Positions 24,201-32,602 are shown, numbered from the stretch's first letter. The stretch is 36,617 nucleotides of DNA from CAYYMH01 sp964472785 (GCA_964472785.1 CAYYMH010000043.1:1-36617), one strand, 5' to 3'. A program made the numbers and translations. The notes: a model not told the origin generated them from the letters alone.

Positions 24201-24416
24201 ATGAAAAAAGCATACGATTTTTCAAACGCTGCCAAAAATCCATACACTAAAAAACTCAAAAAACAAATCACCATTCGGCTTGAGAATGAGACGATAGAAT
24301 ATTTTAAGCATTTGGCAGCAGAGACGGATATTCCTTATCAAAAATTGATTAATTTGTTTTTGAGAGAATGTGCGCATCAGAAGAAAAAACCGACGATCTC
24401 ATGGGATAAAAAATAG
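24201..24416 (+). CDS. Orphan BrnA/CopG-like antitoxin
   Basis: 71 residues from the ATG at 24201 (AAGG just before it); the frame is open back to 24141 but the conserved start is MKKAYDFSNAAKNPY. The ribbon-helix-helix core KKLKKQITIRLENETIEYF, then LAAETDIPYQKLINLFLREC, is the pattern of BrnA/CopG-type antitoxins that bind DNA and neutralise a BrnT-type or other toxin encoded directly upstream. No toxin reading frame precedes it here; the upstream 350 bp holds repeats P and Q. It is bracketed by direct repeats P, so the partner may have been lost or the gene may have moved alone. Confidence 0.75.
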   Translation: MKKAYDFSNAAKNPYTKKLKKQITIRLENETIEYFKHLAAETDIPYQKLINLFLRECAHQKKKPTISWDKK

Positions 24417-24475
24417 CAGATATTTGGATCTATTTTATTTTTTTTCAGAGTCAAAATTTCAACAAGTCAATCCAG

Positions 24476-24529
24476 AAAAAAGTAACCTTCGCAAGGGTCT
24501 TCAAGTTTCTTGGTGGCAATTGATTTTCA
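24476..24529. repeat. Repeat P, copy 2
   Basis: Second copy of the 54-bp repeat at 23925-23978, here fused directly to repeat Q at 24529. Confidence 0.85.
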
Positions 24530-24623
24530 ATTCCGGTTGAAATATATTAAATCTTAACTACACCATTGGATTATTGTTTTTTATATTTCCACTGTAGGGG
24601 ATGCACATGTGCATCCCTTACAA
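24529..24623. repeat. Repeat Q, copy 2, ends at the gap
   Basis: Begins AATTCCGGTTGAAATATATT like copy 1 and contains GATGCACATGTGCATC. Its last 55 bases (24569-24623) are identical to the first 55 bases after the gap. Confidence 0.9.
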
Positions 24624-24723
24624 NNNNNNNNNNNNNNNNNNNNNNNNNNNNNNNNNNNNNNNNNNNNNNNNNNNNNNNNNNNNNNNNNNNNNNNNNNNNN
24701 NNNNNNNNNNNNNNNNNNNNNNN
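24624..24723. other. Assembly gap of 100 N
   Basis: Exactly 100 N, the usual placeholder for a gap of unknown size. The 55 bases on either side are identical, so the contigs were probably broken at this repeat. Confidence 0.98.
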
Positions 24724-24797
24724 GATTATTGTTTTTTATATTTCCACTGTAGGGGATGCACATGTGCATCCCTTACAATCAGGAAAATTTATTTTAT
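24724..24797. repeat. Repeat Q, copy 3 or continuation of copy 2
   Basis: Starts with the same 55 bases that end before the gap and continues through CAGGAAAATTTATTTTATT as in copy 1. If the gap is an overlap artefact, this and 24529-24623 are one copy. Confidence 0.85.
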
Positions 24798-24889
24798 TTG
24801 AAGCTGATATTTTCTACGAGCCATCCATGTTATTCATGTTAAAATTCTGCTTTGAGCTGTCCCTGCTGCGGAAGCAGGAATCCGCTCGC

Positions 24890-25267
24890 CTATACTTTTT
24901 CATCAAACAATCCATCAATGATCTGCTTGATTTCATCTAAATCGACCGGTTTGTTCAGATAGGCAGCCGGGTGTAACTCCTGTGCTTGAGCTTCAATATG
25001 GTTATCCGCATATCCGGTCATAAAGATGATTGGAACCTCATAATGCGCTGTAATTTCTTTCGCCGCCTCTATTCCATTCATTTGGCCTGCCAGGCGAATA
25101 TCCATTAGCACCACATCAAAATGATTTTTCTTTGCAGCATTGACTGCTTCTTCCCCGGTCGCCAATACGGCGCATACCTGATATCCTATTTGATCAAGTT
25201 CGGTTTTTAGCAACAATGCGGTTATGGCTTCGTCCTCGACAACTAAAATTTTCACTTTTCCTGGCAT
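24890..25267 (-). CDS. Single-domain response regulator (CheY-like)
   Basis: 125 residues, a receiver domain only. E11 and D12 bind metal, D56 in VVLMDIRLAG is the phosphorylation site, T84 (FMTGYAD) and K106 (LNKPVD) complete the active site. The DIRLxGxMxGIEAA pattern is common in receivers paired with HisKA_2-type kinases. The start codon is only 2 bp after the stop of the large kinase upstream, so the two are translated as a unit and this is almost surely one of its targets. With no output domain it must signal through protein contact or act as a phosphate sink. Confidence 0.92.
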   Translation of the reverse strand: MPGKVKILVVEDEAITALLLKTELDQIGYQVCAVLATGEEAVNAAKKNHFDVVLMDIRLAGQMNGIEAAKEITAHYEVPIIFMTGYADNHIEAQAQELHPAAYLNKPVDLDEIKQIIDGLFDEKV

Positions 25268-25269
25268 CG

Positions 25270-28200
25270 CTATACCCTTTCCTCGTATTGATCATCACGA
25301 AATTGTATGCGGCAGGTTAAACCGTTTTCGCCTTCAAACTCTATTTTGCCCTGTAATTGATGTTCCACAATAGCCACGATTATTGGCAATCCAAAGGTCT
25401 TTGATTTACGGTAGTCAAACTTTTCGGGCAAGCCAATACCATTATCTGAAACAGTCAGAGAAATTGTCTCTTTTTCTTTCAACCGGTGCAGACCGATATG
25501 TATCTCACCGCTTTGTTCTCCGGGGAAGGCGTATTTGAAAATATTAGAAATGAGCTCATTCAAGATCAGCCCGCACGGTACTGCAAAATCGATCAGCGTA
25601 GGAATCGGTTCCAAATCAAAGGACAGTTTGACTTTATTGGGCGACACATGATAGGTTCGCATCAGCAGTTGGGTTAATTCGCGAATGTATTCACCCAGAT
25701 CGATGCGGGACAGATTTTGACTCTGATATAGCTTTTCATGTACTAACGCCATGGCATGAATACGGTTGACGCTTTCTTGCAGAACTTTTCGGAGTCGTAT
25801 ATCATCCAAGCGACCAGACTGAATTTTCAGCATGGACATGATCACCTGCATGTTGTTTTTAGTGCGGTGATACAATTCTGATATGAGCTGGGTTTTTTCC
25901 TGCAAAGAGATTTTGAGCGCCTGCTCCGCCTGCTTGCGTTCGGTGATGTTTTGCATGATACCGAGTGAGCCGATCACTTTTTTCGTTTTTTCATCCCGAA
26001 TGGGCACAGAGCAGTCACTGATCCATTTTTCTTCTCCGCCAGGTGTCTCAATCCGCAGGTCAACCTGATAGCGATCTATTGTACCGTTTCTGAAAGCCTT
26101 CACATATTCGCGAGGTTCAGAGGGCGCTTCATGATCTGTGATAACCACCTCCCGGGAAATCTCTTTAAGTTTTTCAAATGTTAATTTCTGGTGATCCATA
26201 CCGATGAGTTGCTTAATGCCTTTTCCGACAAAATTATACTTCTTATCAGCATAATACAAGGAATACGGAACACCGTTCGCATTTTCAATCGTCTCCTGGT
26301 AAATTCGGTGGATACGCTTCAATTCTTCTTCGGCCCGCTTGCGTTCAGTAATATCATGCGCCACCCCCTGAATACCCACGACTTTACCATCGCGAAATAC
26401 CGGGTTTTCATAGATTTCTAAAAGAATTTTACGCTTATCGGCATGTTCGATTTCGAGCTTAATCGGATCCTTGGTAATTTCTCCGCGCAGATGCGCATGG
26501 GTAATGGAGCGGGCGTATTCATAGAGTTTTTTGTCTGTTATGAACCAATCCAGACGGTTGTGCCATTCCGACACTGAATAGCCTGTAATTATTTCGACTG
26601 AAGGCGAGATGTAAGTAATCTTTCCATCCGTGTCCTGAGTGTAAAAGAACAAATTGGGCGTGCCTTCGACAATCGCCCGCATGCGGCTTTCACTCTCCCG
26701 TAACCGTTCTTCTGCCTGTTTGAGATCGGTGATGTTCTCAAAGATAACGCAAAATTTGGTGTTAGTAGAAAAAGGACGATAAACTTGGCAGCGATATAGT
26801 TTTTTTGTGGGATCATGATACAATTCAAATTGCTGACTTGCACCTGTAACTGCAACTTCGCCATATCTTTTTATCCATTCCGGTTCGGTTCCAGGCCACA
26901 CTTCATGAACTGTTTTTCCCTTTACTTCATCCAGTTTCACGCCGGTGATCTCTTCGTAAGACCTGTTTATATTTAAAAAACGGTAGCTGACAAATTTTCC
27001 GTTTTCATCAAAAACTGATTCAAATAAAACAAACGCATTTAACATACTGTCAAGAATGGCGCTCTTTTCAAATTCCTTTTTTTGAATTTCTTCTTCCGCC
27101 TGCTTGCGCCCGGTAATGTCCATAAAAGTCGTAAGCGTAGCTGGTTTATTTTGATATTCAATCCGGGAAGAATAAAGAGCTACCCATTTTATTGTTCCAT
27201 CTTTGGTTTCCACTCGATATTCATTTTCCTGTGGAATACTATCACCTTGAATACGCTTCTGAAAGTTGCTAAAAAATCGCTGCCGATCTTCTTCATAAAT
27301 GAGTTTTACTATTTCATCCGGTCCCATCCCAATCAATTTTTCAGGAGTGTATCCGCTTATCTGGGTCATCGCCGGATTAGCGAAAATCAATCTGATTGGA
27401 TCCGCTTGAGCGATCACCACTCCCTGTAAGGTACTGTTTACAAGTGTTCGGTATTTCGCTTCGCTCTGGCGCAGCGCTTCTTCTGCCTGTTTGCGCTCGG
27501 TGATGTCTCTTACGCATGCTACCCTGAAAAATTCATTTTTATAGGATATATTTCTGGCTTCAACTTCGGCATAAAAGGTAGAGCCATCTTTTCGTATGAC
27601 AAGTATTTGGTAGGGTGCGGCAACCTGTTTTGAAAGATTAATTTTTGTTGTTTCATGATAATCGGGATGAATGAGTTTGAATAAATTCATTCCGATTATT
27701 TCCTCTTTTTCGTAGCCCAGTATCCTGACAAAACTTTGATTAGCATCAATGGCAATGGCATTGTTGTGTATAACAATGCCTTCAAAGGTAAAAGATGCCA
27801 GCTTTTTGAATCTGTCCTCGCTCTCGCGCAGTGCTTTTTCCGCCTGTTTACGTTCGGTAATATCGCTTAGAAAATTCAAGGAGGCGGGTTTTCCATTCCA
27901 TTGGATAGAGACGGCGCTGATTTCGCCCCACAGGATGCCGCCATCCCTGTGAATGATGCGAACCACATAACGCTCCGGAAGCTTCTCACCCCGAAGACGG
28001 CGGATATGATTGTCCAGGACCATTTCACGGTCATCTTCGTGAATAAACTCGATAAAAGGTTCCGACAGGAGTTGTTTGGAAGAGTAGCCGGAAAATGCTG
28101 CGGTTCTGGGGTTGTGAAAGACGATCCTGCCGTCCTGTGCCACAAACAAGGCTTCGCTGGTATGTTCGAAGAGAATCCGGTATTTTTCTTCGCTCTCGCG

Positions 28201-28608
28201 CAGTTCGCTTTTAGCCTGCTCCTTTTCTTTTCTGTCCCGATCTTTTTGCAATACTTCGCGCACAGCAAAGGGCAGCCGTCTGATTTTTTCTTTCAGCACA
28301 TAATCATCGGCGCCAGCTTTCATGCAAGCAACCGCGGTTTCCTCGTTCATCGAACCGGTTAGCACGATGAAAGGAATGTAATATGGCCGCGATCTGGTTA
28401 TTTTAAGAGCGCTCATGCCGTCGAATCTGGGCATGGCATAATCAGAGATGATCAGATCGGGCTTGAATTCTGCCAGCGCTTTTTCAAAATCTTCGGCTGT
28501 ATCGACAACCCGGTCGGTGAAACTGATTTTCTCTTTTTTCAGAGAACGCCTGGCAATCTCCACATCGGTGGCAAGGTCTTCCACGATCAGAATCTTCAGG
28601 TCTTCCAT
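25270..28608 (-). CDS. REC-PAS(x6)-HisKA_2 histidine kinase
   Basis: 1112 residues from the ATG at 28608, chosen because AAGGAG precedes it by 6 bases; the frame opens further up at 28650. An N-terminal receiver (about 3-122, D56 in IISDYAMP, K106) is followed by six PAS domains, each closed by a DITERKQAE-like linker, then HisKA_2 with H914 in ELYHRTKNN, and an ATPase domain with LNELISNIFKYAF and VSDNGIGLP. No membrane segment is visible, so it is cytoplasmic and probably senses several small ligands or redox state. The receiver at the front makes it a candidate relay target for another kinase. It is the first gene of a two-gene operon with the CheY-like regulator at 24890. Confidence 0.92.
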   Translation of the reverse strand: MEDLKILIVEDLATDVEIARRSLKKEKISFTDRVVDTAEDFEKALAEFKPDLIISDYAMPRFDGMSALKITRSRPYYIPFIVLTGSMNEETAVACMKAGADDYVLKEKIRRLPFAVREVLQKDRDRKEKEQAKSELRESEEKYRILFEHTSEALFVAQDGRIVFHNPRTAAFSGYSSKQLLSEPFIEFIHEDDREMVLDNHIRRLRGEKLPERYVVRIIHRDGGILWGEISAVSIQWNGKPASLNFLSDITERKQAEKALRESEDRFKKLASFTFEGIVIHNNAIAIDANQSFVRILGYEKEEIIGMNLFKLIHPDYHETTKINLSKQVAAPYQILVIRKDGSTFYAEVEARNISYKNEFFRVACVRDITERKQAEEALRQSEAKYRTLVNSTLQGVVIAQADPIRLIFANPAMTQISGYTPEKLIGMGPDEIVKLIYEEDRQRFFSNFQKRIQGDSIPQENEYRVETKDGTIKWVALYSSRIEYQNKPATLTTFMDITGRKQAEEEIQKKEFEKSAILDSMLNAFVLFESVFDENGKFVSYRFLNINRSYEEITGVKLDEVKGKTVHEVWPGTEPEWIKRYGEVAVTGASQQFELYHDPTKKLYRCQVYRPFSTNTKFCVIFENITDLKQAEERLRESESRMRAIVEGTPNLFFYTQDTDGKITYISPSVEIITGYSVSEWHNRLDWFITDKKLYEYARSITHAHLRGEITKDPIKLEIEHADKRKILLEIYENPVFRDGKVVGIQGVAHDITERKRAEEELKRIHRIYQETIENANGVPYSLYYADKKYNFVGKGIKQLIGMDHQKLTFEKLKEISREVVITDHEAPSEPREYVKAFRNGTIDRYQVDLRIETPGGEEKWISDCSVPIRDEKTKKVIGSLGIMQNITERKQAEQALKISLQEKTQLISELYHRTKNNMQVIMSMLKIQSGRLDDIRLRKVLQESVNRIHAMALVHEKLYQSQNLSRIDLGEYIRELTQLLMRTYHVSPNKVKLSFDLEPIPTLIDFAVPCGLILNELISNIFKYAFPGEQSGEIHIGLHRLKEKETISLTVSDNGIGLPEKFDYRKSKTFGLPIIVAIVEHQLQGKIEFEGENGLTCRIQFRDDQYEERV

Positions 28609-29030
28609 TTTCATCTCCTTGAGTAAAACTTCGCAGTGTATAATTTTCAATATGGAATGAAAAAATTCAATTAATTATTTCGGATATTTCATCCTTGTGG
28701 CGTGCAATCCCTTTATGGATTGCAATGCGCGGCAGCGCATAAAGGCGCTGCACTCCGACTCCGACTTAACAATTCCTTTTTTATAAAATTTTTGACACTA
28801 ACTAAAACATTAGATACAGGCGGATAAAGGATTGGTGCTTTTTGAATGTAAAAACCACCTGTAAGTGAGTTCATACCTCCTTGATCGTTTTTTTTAACCG
28901 GACAAGAAAAGGACATCTGTTTCATCAACATCCCACAAATATTGTGCCAACTTTTTTAAGCATCAAATACTAAAAGTGGATGTATGCTCCATTTGTGCGG
29001 GGCAGTAGAACAGCTTATTTTTTCGTTCCT
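28609..29030. other. Intergenic stretch with REP-like hairpins
   Basis: Three short palindromes cluster at 28703-28751: TGCAATCC/GGATTGCA (28703-28724), ATGCGC-GGCA-GCGCAT (28725-28740), and the alternative GCAGCGC/GCGCTGC (28732-28751). The remaining sequence is AT-rich. A 72-residue frame on the minus strand (28713-28931) runs through the hairpins and is not credible as a gene. Confidence 0.55.
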
Positions 29031-29489
29031 TCACCGACGCAGCGGAGGGTATTGTTTGTTCAACAAAAGCCAGTAAAGTCCCAGATCTCTCACTGCATCC
29101 GCAAATTTATCGAAGTCCACCGGTTTGACAATGTAGCTGTTCACACCCAGTTGGTACGATTCGAAAATATCGCTCTCTTCCTGAGACGAAGTGAGAACGA
29201 CCACCGGGATCATCCTTTTTTCGGGATCGCTTTTGATCGCCCGCAAAACTTCCTTGCCGTCCACTTTGGGCAGTTTGAGATCGAGCAGTATTATTTTGGG
29301 ACGACTGCTTAAGTTTTTAGCAGCGAATTTCCCTCGGGAATAGAGATAGTCCAGAGCTTCTTCTCCATCTTTTACAATGAGAACCTTATTGCTGAGATTG
29401 TTCTTTTTCAGCGCCCGCAGCGCCATCTCCGCATCATTGGGGTTGTCCTCCACCAGTAAAATTTCGACTTCTTGCATTGTTTCGTTCAT
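29031..29489 (-). CDS. Rcp1-like response regulator
   Basis: 152 residues, a single receiver of the Rcp1 type that usually partners phytochrome-like or similar histidine kinases. LLVEDNPNDAEMALRALKK, then the phosphorylation site D70 (ILLDLKLPKVDG), T100/S101 (VVLTSS) and K122 (IVKPVDFDKF) are all present, with the long loop before D70 typical of this subfamily. GGGAGG stands 6 bases before the ATG. The likely partner is the kinase at 30240-32408, whose HisKA type (YSVSHDLRAPLR) goes with such regulators; the GxxExxY unit now lies between them. Confidence 0.9.
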   Translation of the reverse strand: MNETMQEVEILLVEDNPNDAEMALRALKKNNLSNKVLIVKDGEEALDYLYSRGKFAAKNLSSRPKIILLDLKLPKVDGKEVLRAIKSDPEKRMIPVVVLTSSQEESDIFESYQLGVNSYIVKPVDFDKFADAVRDLGLYWLLLNKQYPPLRR

Positions 29490-29575
29490 TTTAATCCTCC
29501 CTTAATTATTAGTTTGCCCAGCCGAACATTGTTTCATTCTTTTTTGTAATTATTCAGGCATATATGCTATGATTC

Positions 29576-30028
29576 GCCACAAAGACACTAAAACACAAAG
29601 TTTCACAAAATTAGTCTATTGATTCCATCTTTAATGCGCGCCATATTAAAATTGATGAGAAATCCTAGTCGTTTATCCAATAATTTTAAATGACTCAACA
29701 CCTGTGCTTTCCAAACTGGATTCACTTCATCTTTTGCTTTTAATTCACAAATTACCAATTCTTCAACCAAAACATCCAGACGCAACCCTTCTTCAAAGAC
29801 TATTCCATCATAAACGATAGGAAAATCCACTTGCCGTTGGTACTCCAACCCCTTTTTTGAAAGCTCGTGACAAAAACAAACCTCATACACCTTTTCGAGT
29901 AATCCAGGTCCTAATTTTTTATGCACCGTATAAGCTGCGTCAACGATTTGTGTGGCTATATATTCTTCCCTATCAGACAGTAGTTTAAATTTCATTGGTG
30001 TTCCTTTGTGATTTTGTGCCTTTGTGGC
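29576..30028. mobile_element. GxxExxY gene unit with flanking inverted repeats
   Basis: GCCACAAAGACACTAAAACA and five further bases (29576-29600) are inverted relative to CTTTGTGATTTTGTGCCTTT and five further bases (30004-30028); 22 of 25 positions match. The single gene 29603-29995 fills the interval almost exactly, 2 and 8 bp from the repeats. The layout looks like a small gene cassette. Whether it moves is unproven. Confidence 0.6.
29603..29995 (-). CDS. GxxExxY-family protein
   Basis: 130 residues, full length for this family (TIGR04256). The defining motif is in GPGLLEKVYEVCFCHEL (G, then LLE, then VY), and the later YQRQVDFPIVYDG, LRLDVLVEELVICELKA contains the D and ExK of a PD-(D/E)XK nuclease-like fold. 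The family is widespread, often in many copies per genome, with no settled function. The ATG at 29995 gives the usual start KFKLLSDREEYIATQIVDAAYTVHKKLG. It is enclosed by 25-bp inverted repeats and lies between a histidine kinase gene and a response-regulator gene in the same direction, so it looks like a later insertion. Confidence 0.88.
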   Translation of the reverse strand: MKFKLLSDREEYIATQIVDAAYTVHKKLGPGLLEKVYEVCFCHELSKKGLEYQRQVDFPIVYDGIVFEEGLRLDVLVEELVICELKAKDEVNPVWKAQVLSHLKLLDKRLGFLINFNMARIKDGINRLIL

Positions 30029-30144
30029 TGAATATTCATTCTTTTTTTTAAAAAATTTACCCGGCAGAAGCGATCATTCAAATTTCACCTGCCTGCAAGT
30101 TTATCGTATCCACTCAATATTTTATGGCAATACCTTTTGGCAAT

Positions 30145-30177
30145 ACCCTTTCAAAGGTTTTGAACCTTTGAAAGGGT
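30145..30177. repeat. Perfect 15-bp hairpin
   Basis: ACCCTTTCAAAGGTT (30145-30159) and AACCTTTGAAAGGGT (30163-30177) with a 3-base loop. Half-copies of the arm follow (TTGAAAGGGTG at 30187) and a related TGGCAATACC is doubled before it. It lies between the kinase and the GxxExxY unit. No T-run, so a REP-like element is more likely than a terminator. Confidence 0.75.
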
Positions 30178-30239
30178 GCATTACATTGAAAGGGTGCGTG
30201 CCCACCGTCAGTTTTTGAATGGATACAGCTTTTCGCTGT

Positions 30240-32408
30240 TTAAGAACCTATCTCTGCTTTCTGACTCTTTCCTGATGGCGGCAGCGAAAAATAGAATTTC
30301 GCTCCCTGATTGACGTTGCCTTCAGCCCACACTCTGCCGCCGTGGCGTTGGATAATGCGTTTCACGATTGCCAGTCCCACGCCGGTGCCGGGGAATTCTT
30401 CCTCACTGTGTAACCGCTGGAAAACGCCGAACAGCTTGTCCACATATTTTTTATCAAAGCCGGCGCCATGGTCGCTAATGCAAAAAATGACCTCCTGCGC
30501 TTTCCGGGTTGCCTTGATTTCAATTTCTTTTATTTCCGATTTAGAACTATATTTGATCGCATTGCTGATCAGATTTTGCCAGACCTGTTTGATTAAAGCC
30601 ATATCACAGAAAACCGGCGGCGTCTTTTTGATCGTGAGCTGAAAAACTTTCTGCTCCTCCTCGCTGGCGATCTCGCTGAACATCGAGGCTGCGATCTCTC
30701 CCATGTCCACCTGAATCAGATTCATATCAGTCCGGGAGACCCGGGACAGGCTGAGCAGATCGAGGATCAGTCTGTCCATTTTGGTGGCATTTTTCCGGAT
30801 GACAGCGATAAACCGTTTTCCATCCTCATCCAGTTTGCCGGCATAGTCTTCCAGCAGGAATTTGCTGTATCCATCAATGGCGCGCAGCGGGGCGCGCAGA
30901 TCGTGAGAGACCGAATAAGTGAAGGCTTCCAGCTCCTGATTGGATATCAGCAATTTTCGTCTTTCCTCTTCCAGTTGAGCTGTCAGATCATTCAGGTCTT
31001 CCACTAAATAAAGCATCGCTTTTTCGCTTTTGTCCAGCTTTTGTACTTTTTCTTCCAGTTCGGCAGTGCGCTCTTCAACTGTTTTTTCGAGTTGGTTTTT
31101 CAGTTGGACAAGTTCGTCCTCAGCCTTTTTGCGTTCTGTGATATCGAGTGCCATTTCATAGCGGACAGTTCGTCCATCAGGCCACTTGATCGCCTTATCT
31201 ATACACCTGTACCAGTGATGATCCACCTCGTTCTGAAATTCCCACCGGTAAGATTTTCCCAAATACTCTCCCAGGATTTTGTCATTAGTGCAGAAGGGGC
31301 AGGGAGCTTTCCTGTGCTGAAAATACTGATAGCATTTTTGTTCGCCTATTTCACCGAAAATTTCTGTCACTGTCCTGTTAACATAAATCAACTCGTAGGT
31401 TTTGGGATCGGATATGTAGATCGGTTGGTCGATCCCGTCGAAGATCGCCATAAGCCGGGCATGATTTTGATCCAGAGCTTCTTGTGCGTTCTTTCGCTGG
31501 ATTATCTCTTTTTTTAACTCTTTAGTTTGGCGCTTTACTTCTTTGCGTAACAAAATTACCGCTACAACAAAAAATAAAATAATCAGAGGAATTAGTATGA
31601 ACAGCAGATAATTCAGAATGTCTTTGAAGGCGGTTTTTTCTTTGAGAGTGGGACCGAACCATTTATGGCGTATCTTTTCAAAAGTATCGTTAGCAATAAT
31701 TATCGAAAGACCTTCATTCAGGCGTGAAAAAAGTTGTGTATTTCCTTTCTGCACAGCAAAGCAAAAATCCTGGCGGAATTCAGGTAAATGAAAATCCAAT
31801 GGTACAACATTTCGAATATCCATTTTATTGAGTAATTCAATTCCCATAACCCTTTGTGTGATAACCGCATCATGATGTCCCTTTGCCAAAGCAATGAATG
31901 CTTCTTCGAAAGTCTTGGTGGTCTCGATTTCATCTGAAATGTTTTTCCGTCGCACGAATTCTTCGGCGTTATCGCCTTTCATGACAACGATGCTTTTATT
32001 TTTGAGGTCGGCAAGTGAATGGATGTCTTTGGTTCCTTTTCGTACAAAAACCGCGCCGTGCAGAGAAAGGTAGGGCATAGTGAAATCGTATAATTTTTCA
32101 CGCTCTGGAGTTCTGCCCACCAGCGGCAGTGCATCGATCCTGCCTTCTGCCAGGTCTTTTTTGATCTTATTCCAGACGCCGATTTTGATATTTAACTGCA
32201 AGCCGGCAGCCTTGGCAGCAGCTTTGAACAGATCGATGGAAAAGCCGGCTGCTGCGCCGTTTTCATCCACAAAGCAGTAGGGCGGATAGTCCGGCTCGGA
32301 AGCGATTTGGATTGTGTCGGGAAGTACTCGGTTTGCAGTTTGGCTGATGAGGTTTGTCGTTAGCCCTAATAACAAGACAAAGAACAATATATCATTGAAT
32401 TTTTTCAT
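30240..32408 (-). CDS. Histidine kinase with periplasmic solute-binding sensor domain
   Basis: 722 residues from the ATG at 32408, chosen because a signal peptide (KKFNDILFFVLLLGLTTNLIS) starts here and AAAGGA precedes it; the frame is open another 54 codons through palindromic DNA and that part is not real. Residues about 30-255 form a type 3 extracellular solute-binding domain (ASEPDYPPYCFVDENGAAAGFSIDL, YDFTMPYL) as in amino-acid sensors of the BvgS/EvgS kind. One membrane segment follows (near 265-290), then a PAS domain with a C..CPFC cysteine cluster, a coiled coil, HisKA (H502 in SVSHDLRAPLR) and the ATPase domain (NLISNAIKY, GTGVGLAIVK). It likely senses an external small molecule. 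The probable output is the Rcp1-like regulator at 29031. Confidence 0.92.
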   Translation of the reverse strand: MKKFNDILFFVLLLGLTTNLISQTANRVLPDTIQIASEPDYPPYCFVDENGAAAGFSIDLFKAAAKAAGLQLNIKIGVWNKIKKDLAEGRIDALPLVGRTPEREKLYDFTMPYLSLHGAVFVRKGTKDIHSLADLKNKSIVVMKGDNAEEFVRRKNISDEIETTKTFEEAFIALAKGHHDAVITQRVMGIELLNKMDIRNVVPLDFHLPEFRQDFCFAVQKGNTQLFSRLNEGLSIIIANDTFEKIRHKWFGPTLKEKTAFKDILNYLLFILIPLIILFFVVAVILLRKEVKRQTKELKKEIIQRKNAQEALDQNHARLMAIFDGIDQPIYISDPKTYELIYVNRTVTEIFGEIGEQKCYQYFQHRKAPCPFCTNDKILGEYLGKSYRWEFQNEVDHHWYRCIDKAIKWPDGRTVRYEMALDITERKKAEDELVQLKNQLEKTVEERTAELEEKVQKLDKSEKAMLYLVEDLNDLTAQLEEERRKLLISNQELEAFTYSVSHDLRAPLRAIDGYSKFLLEDYAGKLDEDGKRFIAVIRKNATKMDRLILDLLSLSRVSRTDMNLIQVDMGEIAASMFSEIASEEEQKVFQLTIKKTPPVFCDMALIKQVWQNLISNAIKYSSKSEIKEIEIKATRKAQEVIFCISDHGAGFDKKYVDKLFGVFQRLHSEEEFPGTGVGLAIVKRIIQRHGGRVWAEGNVNQGAKFYFSLPPSGKSQKAEIGS

Positions 32409-32433
32409 GATTTTTCCTTTTCGGAAGTTGAAA

Positions 32434-32602
32434 CCCCGAGTTTTTTGGGGATCACCTTTTCCCCGAGCTAAAGCACGGGGCAATTCAAAATCTTTCATTT
32501 CTATTATTTTCCCCATTCCCTGCATTGTCACGACCTTCTGAATTGCCACGACCTTCAGGTCGTGGATCAAAAGCGCAATAAAAGAAAGCGGGTTTTAACC
32601 CG
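32434..32602. repeat. Cluster of REP-like palindromes between two sensor genes
   Basis: CCCCGAGC-TAAA-GCACGGGG (32461-32480, one mismatch), CCACGACC-TTCA-GGTCGTGG (32546-32565, perfect 8-bp stem), a half-copy CACGACCTTCTG at 32529, and GCGGGTTTTAACCCG (32588-32602). The last one ends directly before the stop codon of the seven-PAS gene. Different stems share the same 4-base loops (TAAA, TGAA on one strand). Confidence 0.7.

Noticed and set aside
27082..27429. Plus-strand frames inside the large kinase genes
   Set aside because: They are shadows of strongly supported PAS and kinase coding sequence on the other strand.
28713..28931. Possible 72-residue minus-strand gene
   Set aside because: The C-terminal part is read from REP-like hairpins and the composition is not protein-like.
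32409..32570. 54 extra N-terminal codons of the solute-binding-domain kinase
   Set aside because: They are translated from intergenic palindromes; the signal peptide and ribosome binding site support the ATG at 32408.
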